A stretch of DNA of 64,000 nucleotides from Flavobacterium swingsii (GTDB taxonomy: Bacteria > Bacteroidota > Bacteroidia > Flavobacteriales > Flavobacteriaceae): positions 1 to 64,000 of the forward strand of contig NZ_FOJT01000005.1 of the NCBI RefSeq assembly GCF_900111965.1. The letters are read 5' to 3'. The notes beneath the pieces were generated by a model. The model saw nothing but the letters and a program-made list of their open reading frames with translations. It was not told where the DNA came from and did no database searches. Position 1 is the first letter of the stretch. Each line of letters opens with the position of its first letter. Of the stretch, positions 54,359-64,000 are shown in pieces. The position numbers and the translations under genes were made by a program.

Positions 54359-54551
54359 CATTCATTAAAATTAAACATTCAAAATTAACTTTAAACATTC
54401 AAAAAGAAAAATAGTCTAAATTTTTAATTCAACTATGATGGTCTTTTATCTACCATCTATTTTCTCTCGTTTAGAACTAACGCAAAAAATGCAGAGTTTC
54501 TTATTAAAACTCAAAAGTATAAAATAACATTGAAAATTAATGAATTATGAT

Positions 54552-54581
54552 TTGTTTCATCAAAAATATTTTATACATTTG
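54552..54581 (+). promoter_or_regulatory. Promoter of the str operon (rpsL)
   Basis: -33 TTG at 54552-54554 and -7 TACATTTG at 54574-54581, 19 bases apart, fully matching the Bacteroidota consensus. Transcription would start near 54590 and leave a leader of about 45 bases before rpsL. A cccgtaaaaagcggg inverted repeat follows at the expected transcript start. Confidence 0.75.
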
Positions 54582-54634
54582 CAACCCCGTAAAAAGCGGG
54601 AATTTTATAAACAAGTAATTTTTAGTATTTAATT

Positions 54635-55018
54635 ATGCCAACAATTCAACAATTAGTAAGAATAGGAAGAACCAAAATGACTAAGAAGTCTAAATCGGTT
54701 GCCCTAGATTCTTGTCCTCAAAGAAGAGGTGTTTGTACGCGTGTTTACACTACGACTCCAAAAAAACCAAACTCTGCAATGCGTAAAGTTGCGCGTGTAC
54801 GTTTGACAAATGGTAACGAAGTAAATGCCTACATCCCTGGAGAAGGACACAATCTTCAAGAGCACTCGATAGTATTAGTCAGAGGTGGAAGGGTAAAAGA
54901 TTTGCCAGGAGTTAGGTATCACATTGTTCGTGGTGCGCTTGATACATCAGGTGTGGCAGGAAGAACACAAAGAAGATCTAAGTACGGAGCAAAACGCCCA
55001 AAAGAGGCTAAAAAGTAA
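54635..55018 (+). CDS. rpsL: 30S ribosomal protein S12
   Basis: 127 residues. [14 protein letters not shown] opening, [23 protein letters not shown] and [19 protein letters not shown] are all S12 hallmarks. The KPNSA lysine (streptomycin-determining position) is Lys, the sensitive form. First gene of the str operon, followed after 26 bases by rpsG. Confidence 0.97.
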   Translation: MPTIQQLVRIGRTKMTKKSKSVALDSCPQRRGVCTRVYTTTPKKPNSAMRKVARVRLTNGNEVNAYIPGEGHNLQEHSIVLVRGGRVKDLPGVRYHIVRGALDTSGVAGRTQRRSKYGAKRPKEAKK

Positions 55019-55044
55019 TTTTTAAAAACTTTTAAGAAAAAGAA

Positions 55045-55521
55045 ATGAGAAAAAGAGCGGCAAAGAAAAGACCACTTTTACCAGATCCAAGGTTTAATGA
55101 CCAACTGGTAACGCGTTTTGTGAACAACTTAATGTGGGATGGTAAGAAATCAACAGCTTTCAAAGTGTTTTATGATGCAATGGATATCGTAGAAGCTAAG
55201 AAGCAAGATCAAGAAAAATCGTCAGTAGATATCTGGAAAGATGCGCTTACAAACGTTATGCCTCACGTAGAAGTACGTAGTCGTAGAGTAGGTGGAGCAA
55301 CATTCCAAATTCCTATGCAAATTCGTCCAGATAGAAAAATTTCTATGGCGATGAAATGGATGATTCTTTATTCAAGAAGAAGGAATGAAAAATCTATGGC
55401 TCAAAAGTTAGCTTCAGAAGTTTTAGCTGCGGCTAAAGAAGAAGGAGCTGCTGTAAAAAAGAGAATGGATACTCACAAAATGGCAGAAGCTAACAAGGCT
55501 TTCTCTCACTTTAGATTTTAA
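55045..55521 (+). CDS. rpsG: 30S ribosomal protein S7
   Basis: 158 residues, usual size. It nucleates folding of the 3' domain of 16S rRNA. MRKRAAKKRPLLPDPRF, VEVRSRRVGGATFQIPMQI and KMAEANKAFSHFRF at the end are diagnostic. fusA follows after ten bases. Confidence 0.97.
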   Translation: MRKRAAKKRPLLPDPRFNDQLVTRFVNNLMWDGKKSTAFKVFYDAMDIVEAKKQDQEKSSVDIWKDALTNVMPHVEVRSRRVGGATFQIPMQIRPDRKISMAMKWMILYSRRRNEKSMAQKLASEVLAAAKEEGAAVKKRMDTHKMAEANKAFSHFRF

Positions 55522-55531
55522 TTCTTAAGAA

Positions 55532-57688
55532 ATGGCTAGAGAACTTAAATATACAAGAAATATAGGAATCGCTGCTCATATTGATGCTGGTAAAACAACA
55601 ACAACAGAGCGTATCTTATTTTATACAGGAAAATCACACAAAATTGGTGAAGTGCACGATGGTGCTGCAACAATGGACTGGATGGCGCAAGAGCAAGAAA
55701 GAGGTATTACAATTACATCGGCAGCTACAACTTGTGAATGGAATTTCCCAACTACTCAAGGTAAAATGTTGCCAGAAACATTGCCTTATCACTTTAATAT
55801 TATCGATACCCCAGGACACGTTGACTTTACAGTTGAAGTAAACCGTTCTTTGCGTGTACTTGATGGTTTGGTTTTCTTATTTAGTGCTGTTGATGGTGTT
55901 GAGCCTCAATCGGAAACTAACTGGAGATTGGCTGATCAATACAGAGTGCCACGTATCGGTTTTGTTAATAAAATGGATAGACAAGGTTCTAACTTTTTGA
56001 TGGTATGTCAACAAGTAAGAGATATGTTAAAATCTAACGCAGTTGCAATCACTTTGCCAATTGGTGAAGAAAATGATTTCAAAGGTGTTGTCGATTTAGT
56101 AAAAAACCAAGCTATTGTATGGGACGACGCTGGAATGGGAGCAACTTATGAAGTTGTAGATATTCCTGCTGAAATGCTAGACGAAGTTAAAGAATACAGA
56201 GACATTCTTATTGAGGCAGTAGCTGATTATGATGAGAATTTACTTGATAAGTATATGGAGAATCCAGAATCTATTACAGAGGAGGAAATCAATATAGCTT
56301 TGAGAGCAGCCGTAATGGATATGGCTATCATTCCAATGATTGCTGGATCTTCTTTCAAAAACAAAGGAGTTCAATTCATGTTAGATGCTGTTTGTAAATA
56401 TTTACCTTCTCCTATGGATAAAGAAGGTATCGAAGGGATTCATCCTGATGATGCTGAATTATTAGAAGAAGATCAAACTAAAATTTTGCGTAAGCCAGAT
56501 GTTAAAGAGCCATTCGCTGCTTTAGCATTTAAAATTGCTACCGACCCATTCGTAGGTCGTTTAGCTTTCTTCCGTGCTTATTCTGGTCGTTTAGACGCAG
56601 GTTCGTATGTTTTAAATACTCGTTCTGGTAATAAAGAAAGAATTTCTCGTATCTATCAAATGCACGCTAACAAACAAAATCCAATCGAATATATCGAAGC
56701 TGGAGATATTGGAGCGGCAGTTGGATTTAAAGATATCAAAACTGGAGATACATTGTGTGATGAAAAACACCCAATCATTCTTGAGTCTATGAAATTCCCT
56801 GCGCCAGTAATTGGTATTGCAATCGAGCCTAAAACAAAAGCTGACGTAGATAAAATGGGTATGGCTTTAGCTAAATTAGCTGAAGAGGATCCTACATTTA
56901 CAGTTAGAACTGATGAGGCTTCAGGGCAAACTATTATCTCAGGAATGGGTGAGCTTCACTTAGATATTCTTGTTGATAGAATGCGTCGTGAATTCAAAGT
57001 TGAAGTAAACCAAGGTGAGCCTCAAGTTGAATACAAAGAAGCATTTACAAGATCTGCAACACACAGAGAAACTTACAAAAAACAATCTGGAGGTCGTGGT
57101 AAATTCGGTGATATCGTATTTACATTAGAGCCTGCTGATTTAGTTGACGGTAAAGCTCCTGTTGGATTACAGTTTATTAATGCAGTAAAAGGTGGTAACG
57201 TTCCTAAAGAATATATTCCATCTGTAGAAAAAGGTTTCCGTGAAGCTATGAAAACTGGTCCTCTTGCAGGATACCAAGTAGATAGTTTAAAAGTAACTTT
57301 AACTGACGGATCTTTTCACCCAGTCGATTCAGATGCACTTTCTTTTGAACTTGCAGCAAGAATGGGTTATAGAGAAGTAGCTAAAGCTGCTGGAGCAATT
57401 GTTCTTGAGCCAATCATGAAAATGGAAGTTATTACACCTGAAGAAAACATGGGAGATATCGTTGGTGATATCAATCGTCGTAGAGGTCAAGTGAATGACA
57501 TGGGTGACAGAAATGGTGCTAAAACAATCAAGGCTGATGTGCCTTTATCAGAAATGTTCGGTTATGTAACAACGTTAAGAACATTGTCATCTGGTAGAGC
57601 AACTTCAACAATGGAGTTTTCACACTATGCAGAAACACCTTCTAATATTTCAGAAGCGGTAATTAAAAAAGCAAAAGGTAACGCCTAA
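55532..57688 (+). CDS. fusA: Elongation factor G
   Basis: 718 residues. G1 [20 protein letters not shown]2 [12 protein letters not shown]3 DTPGHVDFT and G4 NKMD are intact, and the domain IV region ([17 protein letters not shown]) and domain V end ([17 protein letters not shown]) are present. It drives translocation on the ribosome. rpsJ follows after 11 bases; no tuf gene intervenes, as is common in this phylum. Confidence 0.97.
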   Translation: MARELKYTRNIGIAAHIDAGKTTTTERILFYTGKSHKIGEVHDGAATMDWMAQEQERGITITSAATTCEWNFPTTQGKMLPETLPYHFNIIDTPGHVDFTVEVNRSLRVLDGLVFLFSAVDGVEPQSETNWRLADQYRVPRIGFVNKMDRQGSNFLMVCQQVRDMLKSNAVAITLPIGEENDFKGVVDLVKNQAIVWDDAGMGATYEVVDIPAEMLDEVKEYRDILIEAVADYDENLLDKYMENPESITEEEINIALRAAVMDMAIIPMIAGSSFKNKGVQFMLDAVCKYLPSPMDKEGIEGIHPDDAELLEEDQTKILRKPDVKEPFAALAFKIATDPFVGRLAFFRAYSGRLDAGSYVLNTRSGNKERISRIYQMHANKQNPIEYIEAGDIGAAVGFKDIKTGDTLCDEKHPIILESMKFPAPVIGIAIEPKTKADVDKMGMALAKLAEEDPTFTVRTDEASGQTIISGMGELHLDILVDRMRREFKVEVNQGEPQVEYKEAFTRSATHRETYKKQSGGRGKFGDIVFTLEPADLVDGKAPVGLQFINAVKGGNVPKEYIPSVEKGFREAMKTGPLAGYQVDSLKVTLTDGSFHPVDSDALSFELAARMGYREVAKAAGAIVLEPIMKMEVITPEENMGDIVGDINRRRGQVNDMGDRNGAKTIKADVPLSEMFGYVTTLRTLSSGRATSTMEFSHYAETPSNISEAVIKKAKGNA

Positions 57689-57699
57689 TTCTTAAGAAA

Positions 57700-58005
57700 A
57701 TGAGTCAAAAAATCAGAATAAAATTGAAATCTTACGATCATATGTTGGTAGACAAGTCTGCTGAAAAGATTGTAAAAACTGTAAAAAGTACAGGTGCTGT
57801 TGTAACTGGTCCAATTCCGTTGCCAACTCACAAAAAACTTTTCACTGTATTACGTTCTCCACACGTTAACAAAAAAGCGAGAGAGCAATTTGAAGTGATG
57901 TCATATAAGAGATTAATTGATATTTATTCTTCTTCATCAAAAACAATTGACGCTCTAATGAAATTAGAGTTGCCTTCAGGAGTTGAAGTAGAGATAAAAG
58001 TCTAA
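57700..58005 (+). CDS. rpsJ: 30S ribosomal protein S10
   Basis: 101 residues. [47 protein letters not shown] and the terminal [11 protein letters not shown] are typical. S10 is also NusE, a transcription antitermination factor. Here it belongs with the str genes, and a palindrome plus promoter at 58028-58069 separates it from rplC. Confidence 0.97.
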   Translation: MSQKIRIKLKSYDHMLVDKSAEKIVKTVKSTGAVVTGPIPLPTHKKLFTVLRSPHVNKKAREQFEVMSYKRLIDIYSSSSKTIDALMKLELPSGVEVEIKV

Positions 58006-58027
58006 TTAGTTAGATAAAAAAGTATTT

Positions 58028-58069
58028 AGGGATTAAGTTTTGATAATCAAAACTTAATCCCTACTTTTG
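58028..58069 (+). promoter_or_regulatory. Promoter of the rplC operon overlapped by a 16-base palindrome
   Basis: A perfect stem AGGGATTAAGTTTTGA / TCAAAACTTAATCCCT with a three-base loop spans 58028-58062. Within it is a -33 TTG (58040-58042) and at its right edge a -7 TACTTTTG (58062-58069), 19 bases apart. So the palindrome could act as operator, or as a terminator for rpsJ, or as both. No T-run follows, which weakens the terminator reading. Confidence 0.6.
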
Positions 58070-58111
58070 CACACTCAAAAAATAATAAGTAGTAATTATA
58101 ATTAATTAAAT

Positions 58112-58729
58112 ATGTCTGGGTTAATCGGAAGAAAAATTGGCATGACTAGCATCTTTGACGAGAACGGGAAGAATATTCCTTGTACTGTTATTGAAGCAGG
58201 ACCATGCGTAGTTACCCAAGTCAGAACCATTGGTGTTGACGGGTATGAGGCCTTGCAACTTGGTTTCGATGACAAAAACGAGAAACACTCCACTAAAGCT
58301 GACTTAGGTCATGCTAAAAAAGCTGGAACTGTAGCTAAGAAAAAAGTCGTTGAATTCCAAGATTTTGTAAGTGAGCACAAATTAGGAGATGTTATCTCTG
58401 TTGATTTATTCTCAGAAGGAGAATTTGTAGATGTACAAGGTGTATCTAAAGGTAAGGGTTTCCAAGGTGTAGTTAAACGTCACGGTTTTGGTGGTGTTGG
58501 ACAAGCAACTCACGGACAACACAACCGTTTAAGAGCGCCAGGATCTGTAGGGGCTTCTTCTTATCCATCTAGAGTATTCAAAGGAATGCGAATGGCTGGA
58601 AGAATGGGTGGAGATAATGTAAAAGTACAAAATCTAAGAGTTTTAAAAGTAGTAGCTGAAAAGAACCTACTTGTTATTAAGGGATGTATTCCTGGTTGTA
58701 ACAACTCTTACGTAATCATTCAGAAGTAA
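58112..58729 (+). CDS. rplC: 50S ribosomal protein L3
   Basis: 205 residues. [20 protein letters not shown] opening, [20 protein letters not shown] region (the glutamine-methylation loop) and [15 protein letters not shown] are typical. First gene of the cluster after the palindrome; its stop overlaps the rplD start by one base (TAATG). Confidence 0.97.
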   Translation: MSGLIGRKIGMTSIFDENGKNIPCTVIEAGPCVVTQVRTIGVDGYEALQLGFDDKNEKHSTKADLGHAKKAGTVAKKKVVEFQDFVSEHKLGDVISVDLFSEGEFVDVQGVSKGKGFQGVVKRHGFGGVGQATHGQHNRLRAPGSVGASSYPSRVFKGMRMAGRMGGDNVKVQNLRVLKVVAEKNLLVIKGCIPGCNNSYVIIQK

Positions 58730-59358
58730 TGGAAGTAAAAGTTTTAAATATCAACGGAAAAGAAACTGGCAGAAAAGTTCAACTATCTGATTCAGTTTTC
58801 GCAATCGAGCCTAATAAGCACGCAGTATATCTTGATGTTAAGCAATACTTAGCAAATCAAAGACAAGGAACTCACAAAGCTAAAGAAAGAGCTGAAGTTG
58901 CTGGAAGTACTCGTAAGATAAAAAAACAAAAAGGAACTGGAACTGCTCGTGCGGGTAGTGCAAAGAATCCATTGTTTAAAGGTGGAGGTAGAGTTTTTGG
59001 TCCACGTCCAAGAAGTTATTCATTCAAATTGAATAAATCTGTAAAACGTTTGGCTAGAAGATCAGCCTTTTCAATCAAAGCACAAGAAGCAAATATTATA
59101 GTATTAGAAGACTTCACATTCGAAGCTCCAAACACTAAAAATTTCATTAATGTTTTGAAAGCGTTAGGGTTAGAAGATAAAAAATCATTGTTCGTGTTGG
59201 GTGATTCAAATAAAAATGTATATTTGTCGTCACGTAATTTAAAAGCGTCTAATGTGTTAACTAACTCAGAATTAAGTACTTATGCGATATTAAACGCAAA
59301 TAATTTAGTTCTTTTAGAAGGATCTTTAGAAGGAATTGAAGAAAATTTAAGCAAATAA
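58729..59358 (+). CDS. rplD: 50S ribosomal protein L4
   Basis: 209 residues. [40 protein letters not shown] and [11 protein letters not shown] mark the long exit-tunnel loop. In E. coli L4 autoregulates the S10 operon; whether it does so here is unknown. Translationally coupled to rplC. Confidence 0.96.
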   Translation: MEVKVLNINGKETGRKVQLSDSVFAIEPNKHAVYLDVKQYLANQRQGTHKAKERAEVAGSTRKIKKQKGTGTARAGSAKNPLFKGGGRVFGPRPRSYSFKLNKSVKRLARRSAFSIKAQEANIIVLEDFTFEAPNTKNFINVLKALGLEDKKSLFVLGDSNKNVYLSSRNLKASNVLTNSELSTYAILNANNLVLLEGSLEGIEENLSK

Positions 59359-59364
59359 TAGGCC

Positions 59365-59655
59365 ATGAGTATCATAATTAAACCTATCGTAACAGAAAAA
59401 ATGACCAAAGCAGGTGAAGTATTCAACCGTTTTGGCTTCGTTGTAGACAAAAAAGCAAACAAAGTGCAAATTAAGAAAGCTGTTGAGGCTGCTTATGGTG
59501 TTAAAGTTGTTGATGTAAATACAATGAACGTACGCCCAGATAGATCTACTAAATACACAAAAAGTGGATTGATTACTGGAAAAACAAATGCTTACAAAAA
59601 AGCAATTGTTCAAGTACAAGAAGGAGAAACAATCGATTTTTACAACAATATCTAA
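59365..59655 (+). CDS. rplW: 50S ribosomal protein L23
   Basis: 96 residues. IIIKPIVTEKMTKAG opening, FVVDKKANKVQIKKAVEAAYGVKV and the flexible NVRPDRSTKYTKSGLITGK loop are diagnostic. It lies at the tunnel exit and binds trigger factor and SRP. Six bases behind rplD. Confidence 0.96.
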   Translation: MSIIIKPIVTEKMTKAGEVFNRFGFVVDKKANKVQIKKAVEAAYGVKVVDVNTMNVRPDRSTKYTKSGLITGKTNAYKKAIVQVQEGETIDFYNNI

Positions 59656-59664
59656 TAGAATAAG

Positions 59665-60489
59665 ATGTCAGTAAGAAAATTAAAACCTATTACCCCGGGT
59701 CAGCGTTTTAGAGTTGTTAATGGTTTTGACGCCATTACAACTGATAAGCCGGAGCGTTCATTGATCGCACCGATAAAAAACTCAGGCGGTAGAAATAGTC
59801 AAGGAAAGATGACCATGCGTTATACGGGTGGTGGTCACAAGCAGCGTTATCGTATTATCGATTTCAAGAGAACTAAAGATGGGATTCCAGCTTCAGTAAA
59901 ATCTATCGAATACGATCCAAACAGAACTGCATTTATCGCTTTATTAGCTTATGCTGATGGAGAGAAAACATATATTATTGCTCAAAACGGATTGCAAGTT
60001 GGTCAAAAAGTAGTTTCAGGAGAAGGTTCAGCGCCAGAAATTGGAAATACATTACCATTAAGCAAAATTCCATTAGGAACTGTAATATCTTGTATCGAGT
60101 TACGTCCAGGTCAAGGAGCAGTTATTGCTCGTTCAGCTGGAACATTTGCTCAGTTAATGGCAAGAGACGGGAAATACGCAACAATTAAAATGCCTTCAGG
60201 TGAAACAAGATTAATCTTGCTTACTTGTTCAGCGACTATTGGAGCTGTATCTAACTCTGATCATCAATTAATTGTATCTGGAAAAGCAGGTAGAACTAGA
60301 TGGTTAGGTAGAAGACCAAGAACAAGACCAGTTGCAATGAACCCTGTCGATCACCCAATGGGTGGTGGTGAAGGACGTTCTTCAGGAGGTCACCCACGTT
60401 CTAGAAATGGTATCCCAGCTAAAGGTTATAGAACTCGTTCTAAGAAAAACCCAAGTAACAAGTATATTGTAGAACGTAGAAAGAAATAA
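59665..60489 (+). CDS. rplB: 50S ribosomal protein L2
   Basis: 274 residues. [42 protein letters not shown] and the peptidyl-transferase-proximal [17 protein letters not shown] with its conserved histidine are present. Nine bases behind rplW. Confidence 0.97.
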   Translation: MSVRKLKPITPGQRFRVVNGFDAITTDKPERSLIAPIKNSGGRNSQGKMTMRYTGGGHKQRYRIIDFKRTKDGIPASVKSIEYDPNRTAFIALLAYADGEKTYIIAQNGLQVGQKVVSGEGSAPEIGNTLPLSKIPLGTVISCIELRPGQGAVIARSAGTFAQLMARDGKYATIKMPSGETRLILLTCSATIGAVSNSDHQLIVSGKAGRTRWLGRRPRTRPVAMNPVDHPMGGGEGRSSGGHPRSRNGIPAKGYRTRSKKNPSNKYIVERRKK

Positions 60490-60495
60490 TAAGAT

Positions 60496-60774
60496 ATGGC
60501 ACGTTCATTAAAAAAAGGACCTTTCGTACACTATAAATTAGACAAGAAAGTTCAAGAAAATATTGCAGGTGGAAACAAAGGTGTTGTAAAGACTTGGTCT
60601 CGCGCATCTATGATTACTCCAGATTTCGTAGGTCAAACTATTGCAGTTCACAACGGTCGTCAATTCGTACCAGTTTATGTTACTGAAAATATGGTAGGTC
60701 ACAAATTAGGAGAATTTTCACCAACAAGATCGTTTAGAGGTCACGCTGGAGCAAAAAATAAAGGTAAAAAATAA
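60496..60774 (+). CDS. rpsS: 30S ribosomal protein S19
   Basis: 92 residues. [38 protein letters not shown] and [15 protein letters not shown] are diagnostic. Six bases separate it from both neighbours. Confidence 0.97.
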   Translation: MARSLKKGPFVHYKLDKKVQENIAGGNKGVVKTWSRASMITPDFVGQTIAVHNGRQFVPVYVTENMVGHKLGEFSPTRSFRGHAGAKNKGKK

Positions 60775-60780
60775 GAAGCA

Positions 60781-61191
60781 ATGGGAGTTCGTAAAAGAGA
60801 AACAGCAGACGCAAGAAAAGAGGCTAATAAGTCTTTAGCCTTCGCAAAGTTAAATAACTGCCCTACTTCACCTAGAAAAATGCGCTTAGTTGCGGACTTG
60901 GTAAGAGGTCAGAAAGTGGATAGAGCACTTAATATATTAAGATTTAGCTCTAAAGAAGCTTCAAGAAAATTAGAAAAATTGGTTTTATCTGTTATTGCCA
61001 ACTGGCAAGCAAAAAACCCTGACGCTAATATGGAAGAAGCAGGCTTATTTGTAAAAACTATCACTGTTGATGGTGGAATGATGTTAAAAAGACTTCGTCC
61101 AGCGCCACAAGGTAGAGCACACAGAATTAGAAAACGTTCTAATCACGTAACAATCGTGTTAGGATCTATTAATAACACACAAGCAAATTAA
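60781..61191 (+). CDS. rplV: 50S ribosomal protein L22
   Basis: 136 residues, somewhat longer than in E. coli because of an N-terminal extension ([19 protein letters not shown]). [19 protein letters not shown] and [20 protein letters not shown], the tunnel-lining loop, are typical. Confidence 0.96.
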   Translation: MGVRKRETADARKEANKSLAFAKLNNCPTSPRKMRLVADLVRGQKVDRALNILRFSSKEASRKLEKLVLSVIANWQAKNPDANMEEAGLFVKTITVDGGMMLKRLRPAPQGRAHRIRKRSNHVTIVLGSINNTQAN

Positions 61192-61196
61192 TAAAG

Positions 61197-61958
61197 ATGG
61201 GACAAAAGACAAATCCAATTGGAAATAGACTTGGTATCATCAGAGGATGGGACTCTAACTGGTATGGTGGTAATGACTACGGTGATAAAATCGCTGAAGA
61301 CTACAAAATCAGAAAGTATATCCACGCTCGTTTATCAAAAGCTAGTGTATCAAAAGTAATCATCGAGAGAACTTTAAAACTTGTAACCGTTACTATCACT
61401 ACAGCTAGACCTGGTATTATTATCGGAAAAGGTGGACAAGAGGTAGACAAGTTGAAAGAAGAACTTAAGAAAGTTACTGACAAAGAGGTTCAAATAAACA
61501 TCTTTGAAATCAAAAGACCTGAACTAGATGCATTTTTAGTTGCTACTAGCATTTGTCGTCAAATTGAAAGCCGTATCTCATACAGAAGAGCAATCAAAAT
61601 GGCAATCGCAGCCTCTATGCGTATGAATGCAGAAGGAATTAAAGTTTTAATTTCTGGTCGTTTGAATGGTGCTGAAATGGCACGTTCAGAAGGTTTCAAA
61701 GAAGGAAGAGTTCCTTTATCAACTTTCAGAGCCGATATTGATTATGCTTTGGCTGAAGCACATACTACTTACGGTAGAATGGGTATCAAAGTATGGATCA
61801 TGAAAGGTGAAGTTTATGGAAAAAGAGATCTTTCTCCGCTTGCAGGCATGGACAAAAAACAAGCTGGTCAAGGTGGTGGTAAAGGTGGAGATTCTCCAAG
61901 AGGCGATAGAAAACCTTTTAATAAAGGTGGAAAACCAGACGCTCGTAAAAGAAAGTAA
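61197..61958 (+). CDS. rpsC: 30S ribosomal protein S3
   Basis: 253 residues. [20 protein letters not shown], the KH domain [18 protein letters not shown] and [13 protein letters not shown] are diagnostic. The Gly/Lys/Arg-rich tail (about 218-253) is longer than in E. coli and is seen in other Bacteroidota. Confidence 0.97.
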   Translation: MGQKTNPIGNRLGIIRGWDSNWYGGNDYGDKIAEDYKIRKYIHARLSKASVSKVIIERTLKLVTVTITTARPGIIIGKGGQEVDKLKEELKKVTDKEVQINIFEIKRPELDAFLVATSICRQIESRISYRRAIKMAIAASMRMNAEGIKVLISGRLNGAEMARSEGFKEGRVPLSTFRADIDYALAEAHTTYGRMGIKVWIMKGEVYGKRDLSPLAGMDKKQAGQGGGKGGDSPRGDRKPFNKGGKPDARKRK

Positions 61959-61978
61959 TTTTTAAAATTTAAAGAAAA

Positions 61979-62404
61979 ATGTTACAGCCTAAAAGAACAA
62001 AATACCGTAAGGTACAGAAAGGTAAAATGAAAGGAAATTCTCAAAGAGGACATGAACTTTCAAATGGAATGTTTGGAATTAAATCTGTTCATGAAGATGG
62101 TATGTTTTTAACATCACGTCAAATCGAAGCTGCACGTATTGCTGCAACTCGTTTTATGAAAAGAGAAGGTCAATTATGGATCAAAATATTCCCAGACAAA
62201 CCAATAACAAAGAAGCCTCTTGAAGTACGTATGGGTAAAGGTAAAGGTGCAGTTGAATACTGGGCTGCTGTTGTTAAACCAGGAAGAATTATGTTTGAAG
62301 TTGGAGGAGTACCTTTGTCAGTTGCAAAAGAGGCGTTACGTCTTGCAGCACAAAAACTTCCATGTAAAACTAAATTCGTCGTTGCTAGAGATTTCGAAGC
62401 ATAA
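61979..62404 (+). CDS. rplP: 50S ribosomal protein L16
   Basis: 141 residues. [40 protein letters not shown] and [20 protein letters not shown] are typical. It positions tRNA in the A site. Twenty bases behind rpsC. Confidence 0.97.
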   Translation: MLQPKRTKYRKVQKGKMKGNSQRGHELSNGMFGIKSVHEDGMFLTSRQIEAARIAATRFMKREGQLWIKIFPDKPITKKPLEVRMGKGKGAVEYWAAVVKPGRIMFEVGGVPLSVAKEALRLAAQKLPCKTKFVVARDFEA

Positions 62405-62415
62405 TAAATATAATT

Positions 62416-62607
62416 ATGAAACAATTAGAAATTAAAGATCTATCTGCTGCTGAGTTACAAGCTAAATTAGTTCAGTTAAAGAAAATGTATAACGATATAA
62501 AAATCGCACATGCAATTTCGCCAATCGAGAACCCACTTCAAATAAGAAGTTTAAGACGTTCAGTTGCAAGAATTGCCACTGAAATTAGCAAAAGAGAGCT
62601 ACTATAA
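62416..62607 (+). CDS. rpmC: 50S ribosomal protein L29
   Basis: 63 residues, the normal small L29. [22 protein letters not shown] and the [18 protein letters not shown] region are diagnostic. Eleven bases behind rplP. Confidence 0.95.
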   Translation: MKQLEIKDLSAAELQAKLVQLKKMYNDIKIAHAISPIENPLQIRSLRRSVARIATEISKRELL

Positions 62608-62624
62608 TTTGTATTCTGCTAAAG

Positions 62625-62885
62625 ATGGAAGATAAAAGAAATTTAAGAAAAGAAAGAATTGGTGTTGTTACTTCAGACAAAATGGATAAATCTATTGTTG
62701 TTGCACAAGTAACTAGAGTAAAACACCCATTATACGGTAAGTTCGTGTTAAAAACAAAGAAATTTGTAGCACACGACGAAACAAACGACTGTAACGTTGG
62801 AGATACAGTAAAGATCATGGAAACAAGACCTTTATCTAAATCTAAATGTTGGAGACTAGTTGAAATCATTGAAAGAGCTAAATAA
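62625..62885 (+). CDS. rpsQ: 30S ribosomal protein S17
   Basis: 86 residues. [40 protein letters not shown] and [20 protein letters not shown] are typical. Seventeen bases behind rpmC. Confidence 0.96.
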   Translation: MEDKRNLRKERIGVVTSDKMDKSIVVAQVTRVKHPLYGKFVLKTKKFVAHDETNDCNVGDTVKIMETRPLSKSKCWRLVEIIERAK

Positions 62886-62887
62886 TT

Positions 62888-63256
62888 ATGGTACAACAAG
62901 AATCAAGACTAAGAGTCGCAGATAACACAGGAGCAAAAGAAGTTTTGACTATCCGTGTATTAGGTGGTACCAAAAGAAGGTATGCATCTGTTGGAGATAA
63001 AATTGTAGTTTCAATCAAAGATACTGCTCCTAACGGAAGCGTTAAAAAGGGGTCAGTTTCAACTGCAGTTGTTGTACGTACTAAAAAAGAAGTGAGAAGA
63101 GCCGATGGTTCTTATATCCGTTTCGATGACAATGCATGTGTTCTTTTGAATGCTGCAGGAGAAATGAGAGGAACTCGTGTTTTTGGTCCAGTTGCAAGAG
63201 AACTTCGTGAAAAACAATTCATGAAAATTGTATCATTAGCGCCAGAGGTGCTTTAA
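62888..63256 (+). CDS. rplN: 50S ribosomal protein L14
   Basis: 122 residues. [39 protein letters not shown] and [20 protein letters not shown] are diagnostic. It forms an intersubunit bridge. Two bases behind rpsQ. Confidence 0.97.
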   Translation: MVQQESRLRVADNTGAKEVLTIRVLGGTKRRYASVGDKIVVSIKDTAPNGSVKKGSVSTAVVVRTKKEVRRADGSYIRFDDNACVLLNAAGEMRGTRVFGPVARELREKQFMKIVSLAPEVL

Positions 63257-63268
63257 TTATTTATTAAG

Positions 63269-63583
63269 ATGATAAAGTTAAAAATAAAAACAGGAGATAT
63301 CGTTAGAGTTATTGCTGGAGACCACAAAGGTGCTGAAGGTAAAGTTGTAAAGGTAGATCGTGAGAAAAATAAAGCGATCGTTGAAGGTGTAAACATGGTT
63401 TCGAAACATACTAAACCAAGTGCAAAAAGCCCTCAAGGTGGTATCGTTAAGAAAGAAGCTCCTATCCAAATATCTAACATTTCTCTAATAGATCCTAAAA
63501 CTAAGGAAGCTACAAGAGTAGGAATTAGAGTTGAAGGAGATAAGAAAGTAAGATTTTCAAAAAAATCTAATCAAGTACTATAG
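63269..63583 (+). CDS. rplX: 50S ribosomal protein L24
   Basis: 104 residues. [20 protein letters not shown] is the KOW motif; [20 protein letters not shown] follows. It starts assembly of the large subunit. Two bases separate its stop from the rplE start. Confidence 0.96.
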
Positions 63584-63585
63584 TA

Positions 63586-64000
63586 ATGGCTTATATACCT
63601 AGACTAAAAGAAGAATATAAGAGTAGAGTTATCTCTGCTCTTACGGAAGAATTCGGTTACAAAAACGTAATGCAAGTTCCAAAACTTGAAAAAATCGTGA
63701 TTAGTAAAGGAGTTGGTGCGGCAGTATCAGACAAGAAATTGATTGATTATGCTGTAGAAGAGTTAACGAAAATTACTGGACAAAAAGCGGTAGCTACTAT
63801 CTCTAAAAAAGACGTTGCGTCTTTTAAATTGAGAAAAGGAATGCCAATTGGAGCTAAAGTAACACTTCGTGGAGAAAGAATGTATGAATTCTTAGACAGA
63901 TTAGTTACTTCATCTTTACCACGTGTAAGAGATTTTAGTGGTATTAAAGCTACAGGTTTCGACGGAAGAGGAAATTACAACTTAGGTGTTCTTGAGCAAA
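63586..64000 (+). CDS. rplE: 50S ribosomal protein L5, 5' part (runs off the window)
   Basis: The ATG at 63586 opens [20 protein letters not shown], then [38 protein letters not shown] and [13 protein letters not shown], all L5 features. About 138 codons are visible, with no stop before the window edge. It continues the spc-type gene order. Confidence 0.95.

Noticed and set aside
52585..54378. Full 597-residue Omp85 reading frame
   Set aside because: The N-terminal 48 residues are translated interspersed repeat; the shorter form has a proper signal peptide.
55532..58005. Missing tuf gene after fusA as a possible deletion
   Set aside because: The fusA-rpsJ junction without tuf is usual in Bacteroidota.
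1..64000. Insertion sequence, integrase or prophage genes
   Set aside because: No transposase, integrase or phage structural motif was seen in any reading frame examined.

Overview
The window is an AT-rich chromosomal stretch from a Bacteroidota species, almost certainly a Flavobacterium or close relative. The support is the gliding gene gldJ next to the type IX secretion (T9SS) genes porU and porV, a T9SS C-terminal sorting domain on another product, the near absence of Shine-Dalgarno sequences, promoters of the Bacteroidota form (TAnnTTTG at -7), and a str-S10 ribosomal cluster with no tuf gene after fusA.

Layout. 1-470: the 3' end of 23S rRNA, a 5S rRNA gene and two terminator hairpins. 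0.7-9.8 kb: a CAP-domain lipoprotein, murF, gldJ, porU and porV. 9.9-15.6 kb: cytidine deaminase, pyruvate dehydrogenase E1-alpha and E2 (two lipoyl domains), a short-chain dehydrogenase, a SprT-like protein and mannose-1-phosphate guanylyltransferase. 15.6-22.2 kb: a SieB-like membrane protein, an Mla-type ABC pair, two family 2 glycosyltransferases, a flippase and a KAS III enzyme. 22.3-27.8 kb: the only clearly accessory region (see below). 28-37 kb: gcvP, a UbiA-like membrane protein, an M3 oligopeptidase, purE/purK and small unknowns. 36.6-50.7 kb: hpt, adk, a CNNM/CorC-type protein, obgE, a BON-LysM protein, an S46 peptidase, a TPR protein, mpl, a DUF1287 lipoprotein, radC, a HAD phosphatase, rarA and a rhomboid protease. 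50.7-54.2 kb: a kinase-like protein of unknown role, rlmB and an Omp85-type outer-membrane protein. 54.6 kb to the end: rpsL-rpsG-fusA-rpsJ, then the S10/spc ribosomal protein genes up to a truncated rplE.

The most interesting region is 22.3-27.8 kb. A TPR-containing histidine kinase and a LytTR response regulator, overlapping by 8 bases, are transcribed away from a T9SS-exported fibronectin-type/LamG surface protein. Between them lies a pair of 11-base direct repeats exactly 21 bases apart, the geometry used by LytTR regulators, about 28 bases upstream of a -7 element that serves the surface-protein gene. That gene carries a single in-frame TAA and is probably a recent pseudogene. The module is bracketed by two copies of a KAS III-truncated haemoglobin block in the same orientation: the left copy keeps KAS III but has a 5'-truncated globin, and the right copy keeps the globin but only a frameshifted KAS III scrap.

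Other unexplained structure: three divergent copies of a roughly 100-base flavobacterial interspersed repeat, one of which overlaps the apparent start of the Omp85 gene; a 27-base-arm perfect inverted repeat; a 16-base palindrome overlapping the promoter of the rplC operon; and several genes whose -7 element lies only 3-4 bases before the start codon. All calls come from reading the sequence; no database search was run.
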